Source: Homarus americanus (Eukaryota > Arthropoda > Malacostraca > Decapoda > Nephropidae). From it: a DNA stretch of 64,000 nucleotides. Position numbers and translations under genes: made by a program. The stretch covers positions 5,592,329 to 5,656,328 of the forward strand of contig NW_024756914.1 in NCBI RefSeq assembly GCF_018991925.1. The letters run 5' to 3'. How positions within the stretch are numbered: the first letter of the stretch is position 1; every line of letters begins with the position of its first letter. The notes below the pieces were generated by a model that was not told the DNA's origin, made no database searches, and was given only the letters and a program-made list of their open reading frames with translations. Below, in pieces: positions 1 through 12,174 of the stretch.

Positions 1-300
1 AGGAAAATACAAGTTCCTTTTCAGAAGTTCTGCATTGCTGAGATTGGAGCTTGTTCCACAAGAGGACTCCACCACATTCGCCTCGATCTTCTTTTGTTTG
101 CGTCTTGGACCCCTCTGCTCCTGGATGTGGTTAGTTTCACATATGGCTTTTGCTTTCTTGTATAGATCTTCAGTCATTTCATCAGTGCACTTTTCCCTCA
201 GTGTGTCATAGACATCATCTTTGTATTGCAGTGCTTGGGCTAAGTCCACAGTTTCCCTTTGAAGAAACTTATGCAATCTCTCTGGTGGAGAGCAAGCTCT
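1..300 (-). pseudogene. hAT-like transposase (ZMYM1/DUF4371-type) C-terminal remnant
   Basis: Read on the minus strand from about 300 to 1, one frame is open for about 100 codons and continues past the window edge. It reads RETVDLAQALQ, then YDTLREKCTDEMTEDLYKKA, then ICETNHIQEQRGPRRKQKK. This pattern (a helix with DLxxAL, then the basic stretch RGPRRKQKK) resembles the late part of domesticated or free hAT-type transposases annotated as zinc finger MYM-type protein 1-like. The same frame has a stop immediately upstream, so the copy is truncated or frameshifted. The family call rests on remembered pattern similarity; a generic host gene exon is the alternative. Confidence 0.45.
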
Positions 301-530
301 GGAAGATTACAAGCATGTAGATTGTTGGTAACCTGCACAGTTTTGCTCTAAGACCCACTGCCATGGCTGTTCCAATCTCCTCAAGCCACTGTGTAACAGC
401 AGTATTCATCAGGAGTAGTGGTTGATAAATTAGGGACACTAATATAAAATTCATTTGATATGGATGGAAGTAAATCCTGAATTTAAAACATTTCTAATTC
501 TTGAAAAGATTCGGGGCTAAAGGCCCGGAA
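301..530. other. no recognised gene
   Basis: Contains only a 61-codon minus-strand ORF (269-454) overlapping the transposase remnant in another frame. It may be a frameshifted upstream part of the same element, but no motif supports that. Confidence 0.4.
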
Positions 531-635
531 GCCCACCCCCTACCGACGGCCCTAACTCCCTGGCAGCCCACCCCCTACCGACGGCCCTGACTCCCTGGCA
601 GCCCACCCCCTACCGACGGCCCGGACTCCCTGGCA
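531..635. repeat. 35-bp tandem repeat, 3 copies
   Basis: The unit starting GCCCACCCCCTACCGACGGC begins at 531, 566 and 601 with only one or two differences. The last unit runs directly into the LINE G fragment, so the array looks like an expansion inside or next to that element's 3' end. Confidence 0.9.
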
Positions 636-815
636 GATTGCTCCAATAGTTCTCAACTCTCACTCCGAAAAAAGTTTGACCTGTTTATTTTCTGAACTCG
701 TGACTTCTTCAACATGAGGCTGTGACCTCTAGTGGGGCGGGCGTCCACTCGTTCCAGGTATGAACACGCGACTGAGTAATGTCCTCTGAGACTATTATTA
801 ATCAAGTCACCTCTT
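605..815 (-). pseudogene. LINE G (CR1-like) C-terminal fragment
   Basis: On the minus strand the frames give LRGHYSVACS, RPTRGHSLMLKKSR and, after a 1-nt shift in a T run, FFGVRVENYWSNLPG. This matches the usual end of CR1-like polyproteins (FFxxRVVxxWNxLP) and aligns base for base with the plus-strand copy at 7.64-8.0 kb (GGHYSV, the P-T/H-x-G-S/H segment, FFGVRVVNPWNNLP). It is a short, frameshifted fossil. Confidence 0.65.
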
Positions 816-2420
816 GTCCACCTTGTCAACACAGTGGTGTACTGTATATAGTACAGATGTTACATATATTTGTAAACAGCAACTCCCTAGATTCAAAATC
901 CTTGAAATGACTTTACAAGTATTTTGGGGGGTTTAAAAGTTTATAATTACAGTTAAATAGTAATGGTTAAGGAGAAGTTAAAGTATTTGGTTAAGTAGTG
1001 AGTAACTGCCATGGTATACTGTTTGTGTCGATTTATCATTTTCTTAAAAGTTTTACCAAGATGCGTATCGGCAAATTTCTTATGCTAACAGTTGTTCAAT
1101 TTCGGTGTGGAGTATTAAGTTACTGGAACACGTAGTAGCGAGTATCCCTCACTTTTGTGTCTTGGGTTCGATTCCAGACTGGGAAGAGAGCTAAATATGT
1201 AGAGACACTTTACATATGTTTCTTCACATCCTCAACTTGCATAAAAAGTATTAATTCACGAAATATACCGAGTTGAGACGGGAAATTCGTTCATATGTTT
1301 ACACCATCACGTAATTTATGGCGTGATATTATCTAACATTAGACCTCTTCTCTCACTCTCACCTACGGGAAGTCTACTTGCCTCTCACCTACACGAGCGG
1401 CTATAATCAAGTATAATCCTGAGTAGCATATCTGATTACACATTACTAAATGCTTGATAAGATATGAAGGTTCAATATCCCAGGATTTCTCACCAATAAC
1501 AGGGCGGAGAAGATGGTAGGCAAACATTAAACAGGTACTGTAATTAGTATAGTAATTACGAAGTTTACATGTTAGTGTTACAATTGTTATTATATTGACC
1601 TTATTCATCGGAGATTCCATTCGAATATTTACTTGACCACGGTTTGAAATAGTGAGTTAGGAGAGACCTTACCTTCCCTAGTCATTGAGGAAGGTTGAAA
1701 AGTCCAAGGAGGTAGTACAGTACAGTATGGTTAAAATACACGAAAATGCGGTTGTAGTATTGCATCGTTATATAGTGATGTTACTAAGGTCTTGGTATAC
1801 TATGAGTAAAGATAACATATGCTGTTATATTCACCTCGTATTAGTAGTGCATGAAGCGAAACATGAACCGAGGCAGTGTGGTTCGTGCAGATGGTAGTGA
1901 TGTAACACCTCCTCCCTCACACCACAAGTCATCCATCCCCACCCCTGTACGTCAGAAGTACACTGTTACCAGAACTGAAATGCCACGAGCTGCCATTCCT
2001 CTCTTACATATCTCATTAAAGTATACGACCAATCTCTCCATCTATCGTCATCCTTCACCAACAGCCTATAGTATCATCCACAGTAAATAATATTCAGTGT
2101 AACTTGATATTCTTTTATACACACACATTGACTTGCAGATTTTTCGTGGTGATGGAATCTTTAAGTGATCCCATCCAAATGTCGGGCAGAAACTCAGAAA
2201 CTATAACACAAAATACACGGTAAGGGAATATTCATCCATTGTATAGTGCGTTCATATCACACCTCCTAATGACAGCAGCGGTATGTTGAGCGGCCGGTGT
2301 TACGACGTGCTGAGATTGTAAGCGACTGCGGTGCTGAAACTGTTTGGAAATGGACAGTTCAATCAAAACACCGTCGAAAGCTTGAGAGGGATGCTGATAT
2401 CACCCTTTGGAAAACAAATT
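816..2420. other. no recognised gene
   Basis: AT-rich, low ORF content. A single B-box-like GGTTCGATTCC lies near 1166-1176 without a convincing A box, so it is at best a decayed tRNA-like SINE. The four ORFs of 60-85 codons carry no motif or repeat and look like chance. Confidence 0.5.
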
Positions 2421-2423
2421 AGA

Positions 2424-2472
2424 ATAGGTTAGATTAGGTTAGGTGAGATTAGGTTAGGTTGGGTTAAATTTG
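2424..2472 (+). repeat. interstitial TTAGG-type tract
   Basis: Degenerate GGTTA units (ggttagattaggttaggtga and onward). TTAGG is the usual arthropod telomere unit, so this is an interstitial telomere-like tract. Confidence 0.7.
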
Positions 2473-3027
2473 ATTGGTTTGGTTTTTTTTTTATTGATCT
2501 GCACATGCCCAGAACATTTTCAACAAGTGCCACCTATACAGCTTTTAACGTTTACAAACAGTACCTTTAGGATTAACACTTAGCTATTTTAAATGTTTTA
2601 TTACACTATTAATTTACATACATAAGCTATTGATGGTGGCGACGTGTACACATAATTTTGTCCATATTTTGTTATTACGGTATTTTGAAGTTAATAATTC
2701 ACATTCTTTTTTTCTCTTAAGTTTGGTGCGTAATTCACCTGAAGTCGCTGTATTGCTCAACCTTTCATATATCTACGTATAGTGTCATATGTAACATACT
2801 GTATGAAACCTCACACAGGTTACACACTGATATTACAATGCTTTTCCCTCTTAGTATCAGTGAAAACTTGTGACGCATCGTTAACTGTCACACTCTCCAT
2901 AGTTTCCTCAGAGATTCAGTAACACACACACACCCCGTCTTCAAGACTGTAACTAATTGACTTTTGGGTGAAATACATGAGACGATTTAATATATTGATT
3001 GTTTCTGTTTCTTAGTTGTTATATCGC
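2473..3027. other. no recognised gene
   Basis: AT-rich sequence with a T run at 2486; nothing else recognised. Confidence 0.5.
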
Positions 3028-3390
3028 TCCATAGGCGATCTGGTCAGCATGCTCGTCTTGCAAGCGAGCGGACCCGGGTTCGATCCCGGGCAGGGTGAAA
3101 CTATGGATAAGTTTCTTTACGCCATTTGCCTCTGTCTACCAAGCAGTAATTGGGGACTTGGATGGTAATCGATTTGCGGATCGTGTTCCGGGGTAATGGT
3201 TAGCCAGTGCAGTTGGCGAGTTGTCCGGTCGTCTTCTCTGACTATTCCTTGAAACTGGGTCATGCAGCTCGTTAACTCAGGGTGTGGTTGTTGTGTTAGC
3301 GACAGCTTCTACACCTTAAGCAAATTCACGCCTAGGTGGCTCTAGGGTCGGCCATCCTCGTTACACGAAGGACAACCATTATCATGTCTC
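3028..3390 (+). mobile_element. tRNA-Ala-type SINE, copy 1
   Basis: The 5' part is tRNA-like: an anticodon arm CTCGTCTTGCAAGCGAG (TGC anticodon) and a B box GGTTCGATCCC. A body of about 300 bp follows (GTTCCGGGGTAATGGTTAGC, then GTGGTTGTTGTGTTAGCGAC). The same body recurs at 40.5 kb and 44.5 kb, which defines a SINE family and argues against a real tRNA gene. This is the fullest of the three copies. Confidence 0.85.
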
Positions 3391-3774
3391 TCTCCCTAAT
3401 GAACGGTGTAACAGCTCTGTGCTACTTTGGTAATTTTACGCTACATTTTCTTGAAGATTTCCTATACCTTCGACACAGGTAAATCTGATGGCGTTTATTG
3501 TATCGTATAGCCAGTCTCTTGTAATGCATAAAATTTACGTAATGCGAGTCATTTCCTGAACCTGATTTTTGTCATGGGGGAAAAGAGAGATATCGGTGTC
3601 ATGTGTCATACGTCATTGCGTAGGTGAATTTATTTTTAAAATTCTACAAAATCTGGTGTCATTTGAGCTTCTACCTAACTCATGATGTGTGTGTGTGTCA
3701 TTTTCCGTTCTGCACAGTGTTACCTGTTACAATATACTTGGTGAATCACACAAACACGGGAGGTGAACTGGTGA

Positions 3775-4020
3775 TAGTAGTAGTAGTAGTATAGTAGCGA
3801 TGTTAGTAGCAGCAGTGGTAGTAGTAATTGTTGTTGTAGTAGTAGTAGCGGTAGTAGTAAAGATGTTGATTATGGTGGTGTTAATATCAGTAGTATAGTG
3901 GTGGTAGTAGTAGTTGTGGTGTTATTAACAGAAGTCGTCGGCAGCAATGGTAGTCACGGTTTGGTAGTAATATTAGCAAGACTGGTGACTTGTGTGATGA
4001 CTGGTAGGATATGAAGCAGT
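3775..4020 (+). repeat. imperfect (GTA)n microsatellite region
   Basis: Clusters of GTAGTAGTAGTA interspersed with GTTGTTGTAGTAG; a decaying trinucleotide repeat. Such repeats can be relics of the (TAG)n tails of LINE E, but no LINE sequence is visible next to it. Confidence 0.75.
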
Positions 4021-5538
4021 GACAGTATTGGTAGTAACAGCTACAAACGTCGTACGAGCAGTGACAGTCATAGTACTGAAATGTAACTATACTTGTGGTA
4101 ACTGGTAGTATTGGTGATGCAAGTGTTACGTTATAATTATTAATAGTGGTGGATCATTAGTGAGGAAGGGTTGTTTTGTTAGTTAAATAGGTCGGGTTAT
4201 GGGGTGCTTGGGTAGACAGAGCGGGCGTGCTGGTATAACTGCTGCTCTTGGTTTGGTTGTGTTGAGGGAGCGTGAGTGTAGACCAACTATTACTTGTACC
4301 GAGTTTCATTAATCTTCACTAGAAAGTATAGCTCCGTGTGTCGTAATCTCAGATAAATCGGTGATTGGTTTTGTAAGCTCGACGACAGTTTCATTATTAA
4401 TATATCTTTGTTGCTATAAAACTACTGGATAAAATGCATCGAGGAAAATAACAGCGGCTAAGGTGGAAAATTACAATATAATGATGGCGTCTTCACCAGT
4501 GTTCCGCGCGTGTAACTTCCGCAAAGAACTCTGAGCGGAAAAGACTAAAATTATCTAAAGTATTAAACTCAATCAATGAGAACAAACCGCTAATTCTACT
4601 TTAGGTGCAACACACACCTCCAGATACTGATTCACTTGGCTGCTCACCGGGGCAATCGTCACCGTGTAACAACCTGTTCCCTGGTGAACTAGATAATTGT
4701 GAAGTTGTCTCACGAGCCCTGTGGTCCTGATCAATAAATGACTCACGTTTCCGGGCTCTGTACTCGGGGCTCCAAGTTATACAGTTCACCTCCTAGCACG
4801 GGGCACATACACACACGGACGTTCCTGGTCATGCTCATCTGTATTATGTACCGAATCATCCACTTAAAAATTTTCATTCGGTTTAGCTAATCATGTCACA
4901 GAAAGTAAATCGACAGAAAGAAACCTTCACTAGATGTCCAGCCCAGACTATAATTATATTGTGCAGAACATTATGTTAGATGTTTTATTACTATTTATCT
5001 GGCTGTAAGGAAGGTAAACTTGCCTTAGGGGCCAGATGACAGTCACTTGGGCCTTGTTATGATGCATGATCATCCACTAACGCAACTTATCCTGAACTGA
5101 GTTAATATGGGACAAAATTACTCCCAACTGTAGTAAGTAGATTAATATTACGACGAGTTATTGTGCTTACAGGTGTAGATTAGCAAGACAAAACAGACAC
5201 ATTCGCTTATAACACAGTGTATCATAATGAAATACATGACTACAGTAAATTATCCCATGTTTCAGCAACTACTTCAGAACACGATGTTGTCTCTCTGTGT
5301 ACACGATGACTTTGACCCCCATTACCGTATCTTCAGTAATCTTGTTTTGTACAGGTGTGATGTTCAGTTTACTATCCGTCGTCTCCCGAGGTCATCAGAG
5401 AAACCTTGAAGAAGTAAACCGGACCAAATCGAGTCTTGACATATCTAGGCAAGTTTATTTAATACATCGGACTTTGGCTCACGAGTCTGGTATAAGGAAG
5501 GAAATGGTGAACATGAAGAAACACAGCCATTAATATTG
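4021..5538. other. no recognised gene
   Basis: Unique-looking sequence with only short chance ORFs (60-78 codons) on both strands. No splice-bounded open segment stands out. Confidence 0.45.
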
Positions 5539-5539
5539 C

Positions 5540-5985
5540 TGGTTTCAACTTAACACTCTGGCGTCAACTTAACATAGCCAGCCTTCAACTTAACACAGCC
5601 AGTCTCCAGCTTAACACAGCCAGGCTTCAACTTAACACAGCCAGTCTCCAACTTAACACAGTCAGCCTCCAACTTAACACAGCCAGCCTTCAACTTAACA
5701 CAGCCAGTCTCCAGCTTAACACAGCCAGTCTCCAGCTTAACACAGCCAGGCTTCAACGTAACACAGCCAGCCTTCAACTAACACAGCCAGTCTCCAACTT
5801 AACACAGCCAGGCTTCAACGTAACACAGCCAGCCTTCAACTAACACAGCCAGTCTCCAACTTAACACAGCCAGTCTCCAACTTAACACAGCCAGCCTTCA
5901 ACTAACACAGCCAGCCTTCAACGTAACACAGTCAGCCTTCAACTAACACAGCCAGTCTCCAACTTAACACAGCCAAGCTTCAACG
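5540..5985 (-). repeat. 21-bp minisatellite, about 20 copies
   Basis: Unit AACACAGCCAGTCTCCAACTT and variants. Because 21 is divisible by 3, a spurious 75-codon minus-strand ORF (CVKLETG repeated) appears; it has no other coding sign. Confidence 0.9.
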
Positions 5986-6167
5986 TAAACTACCCTACCC
6001 TAAGCCAACTCTCCCAGGTAGCGTCAGGGTAGTTAAACTCAGGTGAAATGAGCTGTGGTTGATGCAATGGCAGTAACTGAACACCTTTTAGGAGCACGTG
6101 AAGATTAGACACTCCAGCTTATTTCAGCTTATAATAAAAAAAAGACACTCGCTACTTGATGGATGGC

Positions 6168-6262
6168 CGGTTAAGTTAGATTAGGTTAGGTTAGTTAAGG
6201 TTACATTTGGTTAGGTTAGGTGCTGAGGTTAAGTTAGATTAGGTTAGGTTTGGTTAGGCTTA
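6168..6262 (+). repeat. interstitial TTAGG tract
   Basis: GGTTAAGTTAGATTAGGTTAGG with several further TTAGG units, partly degenerate. A short opposite-strand CCTAACC cluster occurs at 6494-6530. Confidence 0.75.
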
Positions 6263-7635
6263 GCTTTAGGGTGGTTTAACCTAAGGTAAAATACAAGGTA
6301 ATCTGGGTTGCCTAATCTTCATGTGAACTCTCTTTTATATATATGTATAAAATGTCTTTGGGTGAGTCAATACAAACCATAGTGAAAGTAAAGTAAACAT
6401 GACAGCCTGATATAACAAGCCCTCACACAGCATCGTAATTGTTGACTCAGGAAGGAGACGTACTGTAATTTGACGTATAAACTCACGAGACATCCCGCTA
6501 TAACCTAACCTCACCACCTAACCTAACCCCACCACCTCAACACTGTGATTCATCTGATATCCATTAAATTGTTCCAGAAGTTAACACGATCACTTTCGGC
6601 AGTGGACGTGATGGCAGCCCCACGAACTCTCCCGAGCACCGCCACGCTCCCCGGGTCTGAAAGTGACTCTAGACGTAAACAAGAGTGACTTAGCGAAGTT
6701 AGCCCACCAAAAACTTTTACTTAATCACACGGTCTTAATTAGCATATAATCTTAACTGTTATCAGAAGCATTGGTCACAAGAAAAAAAAACTTACCTCGA
6801 ACATAAGTAGTTTCATTTTTTTTTGTTGGTGTGAAATAATAAAATCCCTTGTTGAACTTGGGGTAACTCGTGAACACACACACACGTACAGACACACATA
6901 CAGGCCGTGAACTAGACAGCAGACATGTGCACCGCCGTGGTTAGTGAAAGAGTGACGCCCCACACACCTGATCCCCGGGTTTTGTTCACCTGTAACGTGA
7001 CGTCACTCAAGTCGATGGTTGTTACGGAAATGGTGAATCACAGTATTTTCTTTCTGTTTACTTAAGAGATGGAATTTTTTGGTTGCAAGTTACTGTTAAG
7101 TCGAACACAACACAACACGTGACCACCACCATCCCCACCACCATCTGTTTACTCTCTTTCTACGTTTCCTATTTTTCGGTTCATCAGGTTTAATTATATG
7201 TTCTCTTTTTACCTCCACTTCCCTGGCTACTTTAACTTCATAGTCTGTGTTTTCTGCCTAATAATATTCTGTATGTAATTTTTTTTAATTATTCATCCTT
7301 TTTGGGTCATCATTATTTATTGAGTTTTCAGTTTGGTATTTTTAGTTCTGGGGCTTTTAGCAACACGTTATTGAAATCAGGTCACCCTGTGCGTCTCCAG
7401 TCACTTCTGATGAGGTCACATCAGTCTTTTAAGTAAAAATATGGAATCTCCACCCTACCTGATTCACCTTAATGTTCCAAATATTATATCTTTTTGGTCG
7501 CTGTGTCCACGTTGCTGATAAGGTTTTCTCTGTGTGTCATAAGTTAAAGTTTCCTACAATGCAAACAGTACTGTCTAGAGGCCCTAATTATATCATCCCC
7601 AATAGCGGTTTTCGTCTGTGACACTTCAGGTGCAT
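6263..7635. other. no recognised gene
   Basis: Mostly AT-rich. One weak minus-strand exon-like feature (ATG at 6816, donor GTAAGT at 6795-6790) is discussed as a finding. Nothing else recognised. Confidence 0.4.
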
Positions 7636-7639
7636 TTTA

Positions 7640-7996
7640 CCCAAAACCGAGAACTGGGGAGATGAAAGTCAGAAAATTGCAGTACGAGAAAAGTTGTTAT
7701 TGCATTTGTTGCCACCAACCAAATCTCAGGGTTTTTCTTTGCCTATCGTGTACTATAGACGGGCAAGGGGTGACTTATTTAAAGTTTACAAACATCTCGG
7801 AGGACACTACTCAGTCGAGTGTCACCCGCCCCACAAGGGGTCACAGTTCAAGATTGAAGTAACTACAAGTCCAGAAAACTGTGAGGGCTAACTTTTTCGG
7901 AGTGAGAGTTGTGAACCCTTGGAACAACCTACCAGCGAGTGTTGTGACGGCACCGAGTGTGAGCTGTTTCAAGACTAGACTTTACCAAAACTAGAG
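7640..7996 (+). pseudogene. LINE G (CR1-like) C-terminal fragment
   Basis: The frame starting near 7694 gives YYRRARGDLFKVYKHLGGHY, the usual RGDLxxVxK segment near the CR1 C-terminus. After a stop and frameshift near 7890 the next frame gives FFGVRVVNPWNNLPASVV and SCFKTRLYQ. It is homologous to the minus fragment at 605-815. Two frames are needed, so it is dead. Confidence 0.75.
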
Positions 7997-8380
7997 CAGG
8001 TTCAGATACATTCAGGAGCCAGTCATGCCCAGTACCTGCCAACAGTGCATGACGAGCCGATCATTGGCGAAGAGGATAAAGATAAAGGATTAAAAATTCG
8101 GCTTTGTGGAATGAGGTGTAAACATTCCATAGACGTTTTGAAAAAATAAAATACAGATTGCGTCGGTCAAATTCGAGGTGTGGGTCCGGCCCTGCCATAG
8201 TTTGGGAATAATCATTTGGTGAGGGTGAAATATTGGCCGAGGTAATGTCTTGGGGCGTGGCGCTGTCGTCATTGTAAATAATTATGTGCTATTGATGTTG
8301 GGGAAATTTATTGTGGATATTGAAGTGTCTCTAGTGAACATGACATAATTGCACTGAAAAAAAAGGAAAGGTATCTGAAT
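7997..8380. other. no recognised gene
   Basis: A 60-codon minus ORF at 8090-8272 has no motif. Nothing else seen. Confidence 0.45.
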
Positions 8381-8382
8381 CT

Positions 8383-8965
8383 TGTTTATTACTACAGACA
8401 AAAACACGAAACATTACTACAGACAAAAACACGAAACATTACTACAGACAAAAACACGAAACATTACTACAGACAAAAACACGAAACATTACTACAGACA
8501 AAAGCACGAAACATTACCAGACAAAAACATGAAACATTACTACAAACAAAAACACGAAACATTACTACAGACAAAAACACGAAACATTACCAGACAAAAA
8601 CATGAAACATTACTACAAACAAAAACACGAAACATTACTACAGACAAAAACACGAAACATTACTACAGACAAAAACACGAAACATTACTAGACGAAAACA
8701 CGAAACATTACTAGACAAAAACACAAAACATTACTACAGACAAAAACACGAAACATTACTACCGACAAAAACATGAAACATTACCACAGACAAAACACGA
8801 AACATTACTACAGACAAAAACACGAAATATTACTACAGACAAAAACACGAAACATTACTACAGACAAAAACACGAAACATTACTACAGACAAAAGCACGA
8901 AACATTACTCGACAAAAACACGAAACATTACTACAGACAAAAACACGGAACATTACTATAGACTA
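8383..8965 (+). repeat. 25-bp minisatellite, about 23 copies
   Basis: Unit TACTACAGACAAAAACACGA + AACAT, some units lacking TAC. Three units (75 bp) restore the frame, which explains the false 110- and 62-codon ORFs with a 25-residue period. Confidence 0.92.
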
Positions 8966-9330
8966 AACAAAACATTAGGAAGACCTGCTTGCACCGGCCT
9001 ATCATTGAGTGCCTGGTGCCATCCCTCCACCTAATTACTAGTTCAGGTTGCCTTAAGGAAAACGCCCCAAGAGGTTGCTGGCCAAATGGTGCTGTCAACT
9101 CCAGGTGTCATGTACCTATACTCCATGGGTGAGGTGAGGAGGGTGTGACGAGGCGGACATACGGGTTCTTTTGCTCGTCACAAGGAAAGGCGGCAGAGAT
9201 CCTGGAGACCATCATGTGGTTACTAACTGGGGTGGTGCCATAAAGCCAATGAAGGAAATATTGGGGTGAGAGGCTCTGAGGTGGAGTCATACCTGGCATC
9301 AAGGCTGAGGGAGGAGGAGATAATCTGTAG
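8966..9330. other. unassigned unique sequence
   Basis: On the minus strand 9108-9330 is open and not repetitive (contains YFLHWLYGTTPVSNHMMVSR), but no acceptor/donor pair and no family could be recognised. Confidence 0.35.
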
Positions 9331-9334
9331 TGGA

Positions 9335-9545
9335 GGATGAAACAATACCCTGGAGGGGAGGAGGACAGCCTTGAGTGGAGGAGGAGGAGGACAGCCTTGA
9401 GTGGAGGGGAGGAGGACAGCCTTGAGTGGAGGAGGAGGAGACAGCCTAGAGTGGAGGGGGAGGAGGAGACAGCCAAGAGTGGAGGAGGAGGAGACAGCCT
9501 AGAGTGGAGGAGGAGGAGGAGAAAGCCTAGAGTGGAGGAGTGGCT
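9335..9545 (+). repeat. GGA-rich minisatellite
   Basis: About nine variants of GTGGAGGAGGAGGACAGCCTAGA. It produces overlapping spurious ORFs on both strands. Confidence 0.88.
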
Positions 9546-9804
9546 GTATTCTGGGTTGTAGGCTTAGATTACATTGGTTTTCAAGTTGGGATGCTAATGT
9601 ATTATTGCTTGGGGCTGTACTGCATATGTTTCTTTCGCAACAACCTGAATGGGATGGATATACAGCATCTCTCTTTATTGACAACACAAACCAAATAGAA
9701 TATGTATTTGTCCCTTTTTTTCTCTGGTTTTCCTTAACTTTTCCACCCAGCTTGATTGCAGTTGTCAAGTTTTTTAAAGTTTATCTCCCAAATCGTAGTA
9801 GGAA

Positions 9805-10866
9805 TTTTGTATGAACCCAAGTACTTTATAAGCTTTGTTTCGAGCAAATACACATTGTTTACTTGACTTAAGATTACTACTTATCATTACTCCTAAATCT
9901 TTCTCACATTCGGATTTCTCTATAACATCGTTGTTCATCTGATATCTGGTTTCTCTATTTACATCTCCCCAACAAAGTACTTTACATTTGTCCACATTGA
10001 ATTTCATCTGCCATTTTTCAGACCATTCATTTTTTTTTAGATCTTCCTGTAGTTTTGCGGAGTCCTCGTCAGATTTAATTACACGCCCTATCTTAGTGTC
10101 ATCAGCAAATTTACTTATGTTGCTGTCTATGCCGATGTCTCTGTCGTTTATGTATATAATAAATAATAATGGTCCAAGTACTGAGCCTTAGGGTACTCCA
10201 CTGGTGACGTTACACCAATCGGATTTAGTGCCGTTAATGCTCACTCGTTGTTTCCTGTCCTGTTATCACGCACTAATCCATTTTAGAATATCTCCTCCTG
10301 CCATGAGCCTCCACTTTTCTTTTTAGTCTTTCGTGTAGGACTCTGTCGAAGGCTTTACTAAAGTCAAGATATACCACATAATAGTCGTGCCCCCTCGTCC
10401 ACTGATACGAAAACAGCTGAAAAGAATGCTAATAGATTAGTTTGACATGAACGCCCGCTTGTGAAGCCAGGTTGGGAATCATTGATCAACATATACTTCT
10501 CCAGGCGATTTCGAATAGAGTTTGAAATTATTGCTTCCAGTAATTTGCCTACAATTGGCGTTAAGCTGATTGGACGGTAGTTAGAGGATAGTCTTCTATC
10601 TCCCTTCCTGAAAATCGGTATTACATTCGCTATCCTCCAGGATTCTGGTACTACACCTGTTTTTAAGGACATGTTAAACAAATTTGCTAAGGGCATACTA
10701 AGCTCTTCCTTACATTCCTTTAATACTCTGGCAAATATCTCATCGGGACCTGGTGACATATTAGGCTTTAGTTTGTCTATTTGCTTACTAACGTCGTTAC
10801 TAGTCACTACTATCTCGCTTAATCTATTTTCTTCACTATCTCTGTATATAGTCGGTGCCTCAGGTT
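9805..10866 (-). pseudogene. CR1-like LINE (family A), internal RT fragment
   Basis: Minus-strand frames give LSEIVVTSNDVSKQIDKLKP, KSPGPDEIFARVLKECKEEL-type sequence, VVPESWRIANVIPIF, SSNYRPISLTPIVGKLLEAI, then ISKFADDTKIGRVIKSDEDS and WQMKFNVDKCKVL. These are RT blocks; FADD is the catalytic YxDD box. Stops and shifts separate the blocks. Homology starts at PEAPTIYRD (10866, a 5' truncation) and stops at KVLGFIQ (about 9805), so both ends are missing. Confidence 0.9.
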
Positions 10867-11337
10867 GGTTAGGTTGGGGCTTAAAAGGGCTTGGGGCCCC
10901 ATTTGTCATGTACAGAACGCTCTTGGTTAATGAACTCAATGGTGACACTGTTTGGGTGGTGGTTGATGGGAATAACAAATAATGACAAATGGTTTTACTC
11001 TGTGGTGAGTGTTGGCAACACTGTTAGGTCATGTGGTATACTGGCAACACTATATGGTTCTCAGAAGCAACCCCAACACACCTGGGAAGGGGTTCTGGAG
11101 GGCTTCACCTTAAGAGTACCAATGAATAACTACAATAATTTGAATTTCCATAGAACAATAAACATTTTGTTGCAATTTGATGCATTTTCAACTATCCTAA
11201 CAATATATATAGTCTATTTATATGGTGTCATGGTATGTGGGACACCCTGTACTAGTGTTGTTGTTTTGTTTGTATTTTACGGGTTAGCCCACCCGGGCAC
11301 AGGTCACTGACCCACATCGGGGCCTGGGGGGCGAAAA
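10867..11337. other. unassigned sequence ending in a shared motif
   Basis: A 139-codon plus ORF (10891-11310) carries no known domain and has no visible splice context. Near its end the sequence TAGCCCACCCGGGCACAGGT next to an (AAT)n tract recurs at 41.52 kb, so the end belongs to a repeated element. Confidence 0.4.
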
Positions 11338-11340
11338 TGT

Positions 11341-11600
<260 letters not shown>

Positions 11601-11820
11601 AGAAATAAAAAAAAATAAAAAAGATCAAGTATGTTGTGTTGTCAATGGCAAGAGAAACAATATTGTATATAGTTTTGACTCATTGTCTGGGCAACAGTTT
11701 TTATTATAAATTATGTACTTGTGGGTTAAGCTGAAAAAGAAAAAAAATGACTGACAATTGTGATGTTTATAAGGAAAATTAAAGTATTTAATAATAAACT
11801 AAAATTTTTATTTAGGAGAC

Positions 11821-12174
11821 TCAGAGATCCCCCCAATCATATTCCTGTTCCCACTTTTGGCTTAAGATTTCGTCCAGATTGAGGTCAAATTTTTTGGGTG
11901 TTTCTTCTGGCGTGACCTTGGCCACGTTAGGTGTATTTTGGTCGGGTTCGACCTTGGCCACGTTGGGTGTGTGTTGGTCGGGTTCGACCATGGTCAGGTC
12001 CGCTATGAATTGAGACAGGTCATATAAGTCCTGGTTGGGTTGGACCTCATCCTGGCTGGGTTCGACCTTGGCCACGTTGGGTGTGTGTTGGTCGGGTTTG
12101 ACCATGGTCAGTTTATTTCCTTTTTTGGGGGGGTGGGGTGGGGGTATTATAACGGGTGACAGACGCCAATACAC
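11821..12174 (-). CDS. candidate ORF with internal repeats and acidic end, function unknown
   Basis: A 117-codon minus ORF that is not simple microsatellite. It starts at an ATG followed by a proline run, then has the segment DQHTPNVAKVEP twice and a third shortened version (DQNTPNVAKV). It ends DEILSQKWEQEYDWGDL, rich in acidic and aromatic residues. About 10 nt after the TGA there is AATAAA on the same strand, and AT-rich DNA follows. The repeats reflect a DNA duplication of about 38-48 bp. No family recognised. It could be a 3' exon, a single-exon gene, or a chance ORF in a duplicated stretch. Confidence 0.3.
   Translation of the reverse strand: MYWRLSPVIIPPPHPPKKGNKLTMVKPDQHTPNVAKVEPSQDEVQPNQDLYDLSQFIADLTMVEPDQHTPNVAKVEPDQNTPNVAKVTPEETPKKFDLNLDEILSQKWEQEYDWGDL

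Noticed and set aside
3050..3105. tRNA-Ala gene
   Set aside because: The tRNA-like head is followed by a body repeated at two other loci, and the acceptor stem does not close; a SINE.
8382..8961. CRISPR-like regularly spaced repeats and 110-codon ORF
   Set aside because: Units are directly adjacent with no unique spacers, and the context is eukaryotic; a 25-bp minisatellite.
9108..9476. 122-codon minus ORF
   Set aside because: Its first third comes from the GGA minisatellite; the remainder has no acceptor at the transition and no recognised family.
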